Assembly (NCBI GenBank): GCA_947172415.1
Contig: OX359198.1
Location: 5,549,401-5,613,400, forward strand
Source: Chondrosia reniformis
Lineage: Eukaryota > Porifera > Demospongiae > Chondrillida > Chondrillidae
DNA length: 64,000 nt
Direction: 5' to 3'
Part shown: piece by piece, positions 41,001 to 49,910 of the stretch
How the letters are laid out: every line of letters begins with the position of its first letter
Numbering within the stretch: position 1 is the first letter of the stretch
Made by a program: the position numbers and the translations under genes
The notes under the pieces: generated by a model
The model's database searches: none
What the model was told of the DNA's origin: nothing
Seen by the model: only the letters and a program-made list of their open reading frames with translations

Positions 41001-44000
41001 CATCTTCTAATTCATTAACCTTCAAAGATGCCATGAATTGCCTACACATATTACATCACAAACTGTAGCAGAGCTGAGTGTGTCATTCAGTATACAATAT
41101 AGCTGCAACATGCAACCAGAAGCAATTACACCAAGCAACTGCAAGCGTAGTAAGACTCACTCCAGAGTGTCATTAGCTTCTTCGACTGAAGACATTGTGG
41201 ATCTTAACAGCTTTGCTTTCTCCTCACTATAAGGTGCAAAGTGCAAAGTACAAAGTTCTCTGTCTGAACAACACTTACTCCTCTAGTAATAACTATGTAT
41301 GTAAATTGTTTATTTTCTATCCTAAATGTATTCCTTTCTACTGATATTCCTACAAATCTATTGTTTGTATGAAATACAAGTTTAAAAGATTAGATAGTAA
41401 CACACAGAAGAGTAAAACCAGCCTTGTTTAATGGTCTAAATGGCCAAAGACCTTTGAAGAGTTTTGCGGAGAAGTCTTATAAATACATAAACAGCTGGAA
41501 TGCCTCAGAAGCAATGAGATACTGTATAGCCGGAAATATTGCCAGGAAGAATATTTGGCGATTTGGGACAGATTTAAATATTGGCAGTTTTAATTTTGGT
41601 GGTTACTACATCACAATGGATTAGGTATGTCACTATGATGCAATAATAGTGGCAGACCATAATTTGGCAATTGGTGTGAAAATCGCCAATTTGCCAAAAT
41701 ATTTCTGGCTATGCGGTATACACAATGGTTAGCAACTGTTGCCATTGGCCTATATAAGATTGCGCAACAGCTAAATCATAATGGGTATACCTGTAAACAG
41801 AGGCCGCTTCATAAGCTCTCATTGGAACCAGCCTCTGGAGGATATCCGTCCCCACACTACTGGGGTCAGTAGGTTTGAATACTACTGGTTTCACGAGCTC
41901 CACCGGAAGAACAGGGTCCAAAGTCTCAATGCCAGGAATGATGTCATGGTAAACAGACTCATTTAATTGGGTAGATTCCTTTAATCTAATTGAGACCAGC
42001 ATCAATTATCAACAGACATCTAATCAATCAGCATCATAAAAACTAATAATCATGTACTTTGTTATGGAATGGTCAAGCAGCCATTTAATGCCTTGCTTCA
42101 TTATGTCTGGTAAGGTTTTAGATAACTTGCTCAAATCCTTTAACTGCTGCACAGTTGACTGGTAGTAGGCAATCTGAAACACAAACAACTTGTGAAGCAG
42201 CTTCATGAATGATAAGACAAATAAAGTACCTTTTGACCAAATTTTCCACTTTCATCACAAGACTCTCCTTGAAAATACTAACAAACACACAAAAGCAAAC
42301 AAAAATGAAGAACATATAATGAGTATATAACCAAACATCAAATCTTAATCTAATACCCTTCAACTTGAGGAGAGCTTAAACCTTATAATTTGAGAAAATC
42401 TTCAGCTACCAATTGTAATTCTGAAGGATACATACATTATCTGTACATCATCGTTTAAGTTTGGATTTTACTCCACCCATTCATGTCTCCTGAGGAGCAC
42501 AATGAGCAATGATGGAAACCATCAAGTGAACTTCAGTTGCACCCAGTGCTCACTGTGTTTCTCAGGAGACATGAATGGGTGGAGTTAATTGCAGAGCAAA
42601 ATAATGACAATATCAAAGCTTTGAAATTGGCTTCAGGTCTTATTTTTCTATACATGTATGGCATCATCAGACACCCTTGGGATTGAATATAAAGTGAACC
42701 AAAAGTAGTCATGTGATAGTGGTCATGTGACAGTGGTCATGTGATAGTGGTCATGTGACAGTGGTCATGTGACAGCTGCTAACTCACATGAGCCACTGCC
42801 AAATAAAATTGGGCTTTTCCTTGACTCATTCTATACCAGTCTTTATGTTTCTTTACAACTGGAGCACCTACGTCGCTGTCCAGTACCGACAACACATGGG
42901 TATACAGCTCAGAGACCTGTACCAGAAATGAACCATTCATCCTCTTCATGTGAAGTGCCATTTTATTCGTACCTTAGCAGCTAATCTAGCCACCACTCCA
43001 GGTTTTGATCTTTCTCCCAATTTGGTGGATTTTTCTATCAAACACTCTTGTGCCTGGGCCTACGTAAGTACGTACAACACAACTCAAATATACATACACA
43101 CATACGTACGTACATACTGTATATACGTGTGTGAGTGCTGTTAGTAGAAATCACAGAAAATGACACCCATCCAAAATCATTTTTTAGCAAATAAATATCT
43201 ACGTACGTATATAGCCCTTAGAGGACTCATGTACAAAGTTTAGAGCAGAATTCTCTCCTTTACGAAGGAGATATTAAAATATCATACCATATACATTTTT
43301 ACCATATCAAAAATATGTAACGGCTATTTCTTCGATAAATACCTGAGGCCAATTTCTACTGGCAGCAATCACATATACTGTACATACAAACTGAGGTAGT
43401 TAATGGAACTAAAGCCTGTGAAAAGGCTATGATAAAGTGCATATTCACTGGAAGATATTACGCAGATCAGCAAAGTGACTGGTTGCCATTTCATAGGACT
43501 TTGGTCACTTCACTTGTCTGAAATACGTAATATCTTCCAGTGATTATTCATTTCTTCAATCTCACACATATGATATTATTACATACTAAAGTACATACGT
43601 ATGCATGTTTACATACAAGCACATCCACTGCACATATGTACGTACATACATATGACTGATGGACAAGACATAAACCCACCAGCATCAGAGACTTGTACAT
43701 TTGGATCAGCTCTGGGCCAATGTCCTTACAATAATTAGCTCCAAAGTTTTCCTACAATATCGCACAACCGTGCACATATTATTACACAACATGGAGGTGT
43801 TATTACACAATATAAGCAACACACAGACACACATACGTACATTGTTGGACAATTATATTGTGCAAACCATATACGTACTGTATGCCCATTTCCACATGTA
43901 TACTATGGACAAATATAATGAGTAATAGTAGTGAAATAGAATACTACTCTGAGTACTTCAAACTCATTTTGAAAATAAAGTTTAGAATTATTGTTGATTA

Positions 44001-45970
44001 CTATATGTACATACATATCATGCTGAATGTCAAATAATCCATACTTTTGTAAAGTATGAAAAAAATGTCAGTCAAATCATTCCTTATGTTCCCAAACATA
44101 TGTACGCACATATGCACATACGTAGGTAAGAGTGACACACCCACACAAAGTCCATATATGCCACACCCACACAAGGTGGGTATGTGACACACCCATCAGG
44201 GGAGCATCCCCTCCTCCCCCCGCACACTTACAGACAAGTGAACCAGTGCTCCGGCAGCACACTGGAAATGTGTGCAGGCCTCCTTCATCTCCTGGTCACT
44301 GTTTCTTGTCTCCCTGGCACCGAGCTGGGAGTGCAGGGCACTCATGTTGTAAGTAATGGAGGCCTGTTCCAGGCTCAGCCCCTCGTGGTGATAGTATGTC
44401 CCTGTGTGGACGTCCTTCCTGTAGATAGATTACATTGGAAGCAACCTGTGATATTGGTACTATTGTAATATGAACACTTAGGGAAGGTTTCAAGTTTAAT
44501 TTTGATGCATGTTAATCATCACAGTTTTCATTATAATAGTGTTTTTATTAGTCTGGCCGGTTATATTGTTACTGTGTATATGTATAAAATATGTTTATAG
44601 ACTTAAAACTTTTTAAGGAAGAAAGACATACAAAATTTAATAACGTATATGTAAAACATAATTTCTTCTACTCATCTTTGAATACAAAGTCTAATCAGAA
44701 AGCTAAGACTAGAGATTCTTATAGTGTAATGTTTGCATTTTCTGGCTTTATATGGATTTGTACATGAATACATGTGTGATTACAGTGCTATCTTATTATA
44801 TAGGTATGTACGTATGTACATTACCTAGTTCAAAAACACAATAGACAAAGTGTCAAACCTCTGATATTATTATATAACATACCCCATTCTAAATTATATA
44901 TCTAAACCACCATTTTCCTACATAATACATACGTAGGAGACTAAGGAACATTAACAGTATAATAGACTAATAAAGTACATAAGACTTGCAAGACTTAGGG
45001 CTAGCCAAATAGCCTATGTACATAGAGCCAAGGACTGGCAACAGATCAAGAAAAAGACAAAGATCCCAAGAGTCACTGATGAAGTGGGGAATTCCCATAA
45101 ACAGCCGTCTGGCCCAATGGAGAAGGAGGAGGAGAAAAATAAAACTCTTGTATCCTCTATCCTCATCTAAAGCTCTCACTAGGTTTAGCTCCCTATGGGC
45201 CTTTACTCTGAAGTAGATGTAGCATGTAAGCAAATTGTTGTTCATGCATTATTTGTAGATTCTAGTGCTCCTTTATACGTATTTAGTTATATATACATTA
45301 TACATTATATAGTAGACATAACCTATGTACGTATATATGCCTGTTTCATCATTCATCATCACTATGTATTGCACAATCAGACATAGACATGTACTACCTA
45401 ACAGTATAGGCTATACTGCACTAACCATCTAAACTCCAGTGGCAAGGGATTCAGATCTCCCTGGGAAGAGAACCTGGCCTTCAGTAGGCAAAGCTGTCCG
45501 CTGTATCTCCGCAACACAGATAGACCACCGTGGTCTCGAGAAGGCTTTATTGCTTTCTAAAGCGAGATATGGGGGAAATCACTGTAATTAGTAAAATTAA
45601 ACTGATTAACGATAGAGGTAGACTGACAATCTATACCCTCGGACACTACGTACGTAGTTAGAAATCTCAGTCTGTGTTTCAAATGTTCACAATTAACTTT
45701 AGCCTTTACTTACAGCTCTAAGTTGATCAAATTGTTTGATTTCTTCATTGAAGGAGTTACCATCTTCTCCAAACTGACTTTCAATGAACTACAACAAACA
45801 AACAAATACGGTCATATCATATTAGTCGACTTAACAGAGCAAATTTTACTCTCAATTCAACTTACTGGCTTTATATTAGCGAAACTAGCTGTCTGTGTTT
45901 CTTTTAGAGGAAGACTGAGCATGGGAAGCAACGGAAGATCCCACTGAATCACAACGGAATCATCCGCCAT
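35034..45970 (-). CDS. BRO1/V-domain ESCRT adaptor, HD-PTP/ALIX type, without PTP domain
   Basis: 22 exons, every phase consistent, 1,921 residues: 45866-45970, 45714-45788, 45426-45556, 44232-44418, 43680-43751, 42973-43059, 42788-42916, 42230-42277, 42058-42173, 41791-41985, 41161-41226, 40974-41041, 40543-40611, 40264-40412, 40081-40198, 39888-39934, 39729-39788, 39582-39638, 39295-39380, 39053-39118, 38763-38938, 35034-38692. Residues 1-380 are a BRO1 domain ([36 protein letters not shown]). A coiled V-type domain follows ([30 protein letters not shown]), then a 1,219-residue C-terminal exon. [19 protein letters not shown] is closest to HD-PTP/PTPN23. BRO1 domains bind ESCRT-III in endosomal sorting. 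The tyrosine phosphatase domain of vertebrate HD-PTP is absent, so ALIX-like or Bro1-like function is possible. Confidence 0.92.
35235..35480 (-). repeat. Diverged coding GIPQGQQ-type repeats
   Basis: Within the BRO1 gene's last exon: irregular copies of G-I/L/V-PQ-x-QQ ([20 protein letters not shown]). They are older and more diverged than the array at 35604-35928. Gln/Pro/Gly-rich and probably disordered. Confidence 0.85.
35604..35928 (-). repeat. Coding 21-bp minisatellite: 15 heptads G[LP]xQGQQ
   Basis: Fifteen uninterrupted heptads in the C-terminal exon of the BRO1 gene: [14 protein letters not shown], six identical GPPQGQQ, then GLHQGQQ and GLYQGQQ. The unit is 21 bp at DNA level, so copy-number change keeps frame. 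The plus-strand frame seen here is antisense by-product. Confidence 0.95.
36530..37320 (-). other. Gln-rich coiled coil of the BRO1 protein
   Basis: About 260 residues of heptad-patterned helix within the last exon, from [20 protein letters not shown] to [14 protein letters not shown], with Gln tracts ([15 protein letters not shown]). It lies between the two repeat arrays. Human ALIX and HD-PTP have a proline-rich tail there, so a long coiled coil at this place is unusual. It could serve for self-association. Confidence 0.85.
37620..37998 (-). repeat. Coding 18-bp minisatellite: ~20 hexads [HQ]QPPD[IV]
   Basis: Roughly twenty hexapeptides ([18 protein letters not shown], with a few QRPPDI, HQPQDV and HQPPVV) in the BRO1 gene's C-terminal exon. 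The 18-bp unit keeps frame when copies are gained or lost. Confidence 0.95.
39141..39270. repeat. ~32-bp minisatellite, 4 copies
   Basis: ACACTATTGGAACACATACA followed by TGTACATACATT, in a BRO1-gene intron between exons 39053-39118 and 39295-39380. Confidence 0.9.
40668..40928. repeat. 26-bp minisatellite, about 10 copies
   Basis: GTGGGTGTGGCTACAAGTGA then GGGTAA, alternating AAGTGAGGG and AACTGAGGG variants, in a BRO1-gene intron. The alternating variants suggest a two-unit duplication step. Confidence 0.93.
42472..42585. mobile_element. Foldback element in a BRO1-gene intron
   Basis: TCCACCCATTCATGTCTCCT at the left is inverted as AGGAGACATGAATGGGTGGA at the right, with a ~65-bp loop. 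Diverged copies lie at 8050-8290 and 29120-29200. Confidence 0.8.
42703..42776. repeat. 18-bp tandem repeat of GTGGTCATGTGA
   Basis: Four to five copies of GTGGTCATGTGACAGT/ATAGT in a BRO1-gene intron. Each holds a CATGTG E-box-like core. Confidence 0.85.
43446..43542. mobile_element. Hairpin element in a BRO1-gene intron
   Basis: CACTGGAAGATATTACG and AAAGTGAC on the left are answered by GTCACTT and CGTAATATCTTCCAGTG on the right, with a ~25-bp loop. No coding frame. Confidence 0.75.
45020..45250 (+). repeat. Dispersed repeat, diverged copy 4
   Basis: Recognisable by ACAGATCAAGAAAAAGACAAAG, GTCACTGATGAAG, GGAATTCCCATAAACAGC and the TAGATGTAGCATGTAAG tail. It lies in the intron between BRO1 exons 3 and 4, in the same plus orientation as the three copies in Trio. 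Confidence 0.75.
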
Positions 45971-46003
45971 TTTTCCTTTTCCCATTGATCACGTGGTGGA
46001 AAA
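45971..46003. promoter_or_regulatory. 33-bp bidirectional start-codon gap with E-box
   Basis: The whole interval between the BRO1 gene's ATG (45970, minus) and prohibitin's ATG (46004, plus). It holds CACGTG at 45990-45995 and an inverted CCAAT-like CCCATTG at 45981. Both start codons sit in AAAAATGGC, which also resembles a YY1-type AAnATGGC site in mirrored orientation. Transcription of each gene must start inside or beyond the other's coding start, or both have leaders of only a few bases. Confidence 0.75.
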
Positions 46004-47933
46004 ATGGCTGCCAATAGCCTTCGAAAGTTGGGTTTTATTGGATTAGGACTTGCTGCAGCAGGAGCAGTTGCTGACCAGTGCCTTTATAATGGTATATATT
46101 GTCCTATTGAGACTGTGAAATAGCTGAAATAGTTCTTTTAGGAAATGTTAATGATTTCCAACCTTGCGTTGTAGTGTGGGGAGGAGAGAGAGCAGTCATA
46201 TTTGATAGGTTGCGTCAAAAGGTTTTCCCAGAAGCAGTTGGCGAAGGAACGCATTTCATAATACCATTTTTTCAGACGCCAAACATTTTTAGTGTTCGCA
46301 GTACGCCTAGGAGCATACCAGTTCTTACTGGTAGCAAAGGTAAGAATTGCTAGTGAGCTATGGAGTAGGGGGGAGGAGTTTAAACTAGGAAAGTCTCCTA
46401 ACAATATTTACTTAAATTCATTTTCAGACCTACAAAATGTTGACATCACCCTTCGTATCCTGTTCCGGCCGGAGGAGAAGGAGCTGCCAAAGATATTCAA
46501 ACAGTACGGCACAAACTATGATGATCAGATTCTACCTTCCATCACAACTGAAGTCCTTAAAGCAGTAGTGGTAGGTTTGCAGAGCCAAATAATTTGAATA
46601 TTTCTGTAGACACTCACTACATATACTATAGTAATATGTCATAATGTGTAGATGTGAAAGAAATTTCCTCTACTAAAATTATTGATTTCTTGATCTACCA
46701 AGTGACACTCTCTCCTAAGCCACTTTCTCCTCTACTGAAGCCTAATTAATTATTTATCATCTGTTATTGTTATAAGTACTGAATTTAACAGTCACATATT
46801 CACTTTAGTTAATTAAACACACTAGAATAATTCAGTTACTGCTACTACATATACGTATGTGTAGGTTAAAGTCAAGCCTATAATATATAATAGTTCAAAC
46901 ATACATAATATATGTGCTGTAGCCTCATTCACTCTATACTTGCTCTGTAGGCAGAGTTTGATGCCAGTGAGCTGATCACACAGCGTGAAGTGGTGAGTTA
47001 GGACACTGACTGGCAGGTTTTCTGGATTTAATTAATGTACTGCCTGATATAGGTGTCTCAAAGAGTTACAGAACTGCTTGTCGATAGAGCAAAGTATTTT
47101 GGAATAATTTTGGATGACATTTCACTGGTATGCACATTTTAGCAAGATGTTCATCAGAGATAATGAGCACCTTTAAGTTTGCTTTAATTTTCTTTCCTTT
47201 TCTCTTGACAGACTCATTTAGGTTTTGGAAGAGAGTTTACTGAAGCTGTCGAACGCAAGCAAGTTTGTGAGTTATGGAAACTTGTATTGTCTTTTTCATA
47301 CTTTAAAACTCTGTACACTTCTACTATAGCTCAACAAGAAGCGGAAAGAGCAAGATTTGTTGTAGAAAAGGTAAGTTAAACTTGCTTAGTTATTTTACAG
47401 ATCTTGCATTGTAGGAACTTTATTCTTTACGTACCTTCCTCTATCCAGTCTGTCCTTCTCTATATAGCCTTTCTCTGCCCACTCAGACCCTTCTCTACCA
47501 TGTGCAATTTACTTTTAACTCATTCTATATACCTCTATGGGAACCATATCCTCTCTACTATATACACAGTATACCCAATTTGCATTCGATTTTTCACCTA
47601 TATACGTACATATAAGTATATTGTAGTACCATATATGTATGTACAGTACGTATATTAACTTGATATTGTTTACTGTGTTCTCTCTACTGTGTTGTAACAC
47701 TCTTTCCCTCTCTCTAGGCTGAGCAAGTCAAGCAAGCAGCTATCATATCTTCTGAGGGTGATTCCATTGCAGCTGAGAAACTTGGTAAGGCTTTCAGTGA
47801 GGTTGGGGAGGGTCTGGTGGAGCTGAGAAGACTCGAAGCTGCAGAAGAAATAGCTGCCCTGTTGGCTCGTTCTAAAAATATTGCTTATCTTCCGGGCAGT
47901 GGCCAGAACCTTCTGCTGAATATTCCACCATAG
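46004..47933 (+). CDS. PHB1: Prohibitin-1
   Basis: Eight exons in frame: 46004-46091, 46175-46339, 46428-46570, 46951-46992, 47053-47127, 47212-47266, 47330-47370, 47718-47933; 274 residues against about 272 in the family. The N terminus is a short hydrophobic anchor ([16 protein letters not shown]), followed by the SPFH/PHB domain: [75 protein letters not shown]. The C-terminal helix has [26 protein letters not shown] and [11 protein letters not shown], ending [15 protein letters not shown]. Prohibitin-1 forms ring complexes with prohibitin-2 in the mitochondrial inner membrane. It is divergently paired with the BRO1 gene. An ATTAAA about 20 bp after the stop may be its poly(A) signal. Confidence 0.96.
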
Positions 47934-48080
47934 AGAAACACTTTGAGTTTGATTAAACCATCTCTTATTGGCATTTAGACTGCTGATTAGATTATAATTA
48001 GTTTAATTTTCATTATTGTATGCAAGATGTCATTTCATCTCTACTGTAATTATAGTATACTTATGGCAATGTACAGCATA

Positions 48081-48250
48081 TACTGTATTATCTCTAATAT
48101 AAGCCTGGGGCTTGTATTTTTCAAACCCCTCTGAAGCCGGGCTTGTATTGGGGACTGGGCTTCTATTTCTTCAATGATTCATAAAGGTGGGCTTCTATTG
48201 GAGACGGGCTTGCATTAGAGATCTGGGCTTATATTAGAGATAATACGGTA
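48081..48250. mobile_element. 170-bp MITE with internal GGGCTT repeats
   Basis: It starts TACTGTATTATCTCTAATAT and ends ATATTAGAGATAATACGGTA, inverted copies. The interior has repeated GGGCTTNTATTGGAGA-like units. It lies between the convergent prohibitin and LRR-like genes. No coding frame. Confidence 0.8.
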
Positions 48251-48434
48251 TATACGTACATACGTATGTATGTGCGACCATACACGTGGACTCTCTCTAT
48301 ATATATACTATACATAACTGATAGGTAGTTAGAGAGTATGGTGTGACAACAAGTGGACCAGACTGCATGTTATATAAGATCCTTTGATAGCATAAATGGC
48401 AATAAATTGAGCACACATGAATCTGTTTAAAGGC

Positions 48435-49646
48435 TTAGTTATAATCTTGTGTAACAGTAAAGTTACTGCTGTAGCGAAATAACACTTCCATCTTGCTACC
48501 ATCAGATGTTAGAATACTTCTGATCTCTTGTTGTAACTGTTCAGGTAGTCCCACCAATGTCACCTTCCTTACATGACAGTTTTGCGACAGACCTCTACTG
48601 TAGGCTCTTGCAACATCAGCCTGTCCATGTCTGAAATCAATCTCAATAGATCTGACCTTTGCTGTTCTTGCAGCTGCTACAAGATCAAGCTCTTCCTCTG
48701 AATGTGACTTTTCATTCATTGGCAACTGTAACATTTTAAATAGCACAGTCAGGCATTTATGATTGGTTAAATCCAAGTCAAACAGTTTCTAGACTTTAAA
48801 CTGATAATTTACTTCAAGCTATTATTATAATACCATCAAATTAGCTTTAATGTATTAAAGTAAATTTTAATTTAAAATGTATTCGATGTCTATATACGTA
48901 TATATATACGTACATAGTTCCTGCATTACAAAATGATACATTGCATTTATTGTATGATTGTGAAACAGGTCCAGAAAGAGATACATTGCAAATAAAATTT
49001 GATTCTACAATATGTACGTACATACGTACTCCATATTATATATAAGAACCATACACTATATACTTAGAATATGAACAAATGTACATGTATGGTTAACAAA
49101 CCTGTGGATGGCACGGTTCTCTAATGACAAGCTCCTCTATTGTCTCATTTCGACCACTCAAAGATAGTAAAAATGGTAGAGAATCAATTTCTCTCAGTTG
49201 AAGCCTTGTCAGCTGTGGAATGCTTACTACACGCTCTACATCATTTCCACCAAGTCTAAGTCTCTGAGAAACTCTAATCAGTGTGACGGCCTTCACATAA
49301 TTGTTTTGTGACAGGCCAGTGCTGTAAGCTTTGAAAGCATCAGTACTATCCCCTCCCAGGATGAGTACAGTATGACTGATATTAGCCTTACTGACAGCTA
49401 GTACAAGATCAGTGTTTTCTTCCTTTGCCAATGACTTCTGAATCTAAATACATTACAAAGTAAGCATTTCACAACCAAAATCTACAGTCTTTTGTGCACA
49501 TACACTTATCACAATCTCTTCCAAAAAGCCATTCCTAGCACTCAGTGAACTCAAAATTGATGTAGGAATAACATTCACTAAAGTCAGTCCCTTCAACTGT
49601 GGCATCCTACCAACTCCTTCAAAGACCTTGCGCTCAACAGGCTTCC
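48435..49646 (-). CDS. Leucine-rich-repeat-like protein, last three exons
   Basis: Minus-strand exons 49504-49646, 49102-49443 and 48435-48725 join in phase 0 and stop at 48435. Exon 1 (starting after a TACTTAG acceptor, so upstream exons are needed) reads MPQLKGLTLVNVIPTSILSSL-SARNGFLEEIVIS. Exon 2 repeats the pattern (IPQLTRLQLREIDSLPFLLSL, GRNETIEELVIRE) after AYSTGLSQNNYVKAVTLI. Exon 3 repeats AYSRGLSQNCHVRKVTLVGL and ends FRYSSNFTVTQDYN. The Leu/Ile spacing suggests LRR-type modules, one per exon. LRR ends of this sort occur in NLR-like receptors, but no NACHT or other domain is in view, so no function is assigned. Upstream exons would lie beyond the satellite array, or the gene is a remnant. 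Confidence 0.6.
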
Positions 49647-49679
49647 CTAAGTACAAAGGTACGTACATTTAATTAACTA

Positions 49680-49910
49680 AATTACATATATGTATATACC
49701 CTAGGTTAGAGCATAAATGCAAGCTTGTAAGAATTGCACATTGTGAGTTAAAAATTGAACATGAACATTATATAATTTAATGGCTCATGCAATAATTTTA
49801 CACATCACATCCTCTAGATTCACTGTCACCAGTTCTAACTGATTTGTCTAGCTAACACATGAAAAGCCACTAACACTCGCAGTACTTTCAGACACATTGC
49901 ATTATGCTTA
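49680..49910. other. Unique sequence between the LRR-like exons and the satellite
   Basis: AT-rich stretch with no frame or repeat that I recognise. The satellite homology begins at about 49911 with TATATACAAACTAATGCTCA. Confidence 0.6.

Larger units (their letters stand above)
38763..45970 (-). other. BRO1 and V-like domain exons
   Basis: Exons 1-21 of the BRO1 gene. BRO1: residues about 1-380, ending [18 protein letters not shown]-like: about 385-700, helical, ending [27 protein letters not shown]. The order and landmark strings follow HD-PTP and ALIX closely; introns are small except where repeats were inserted. Confidence 0.88.
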
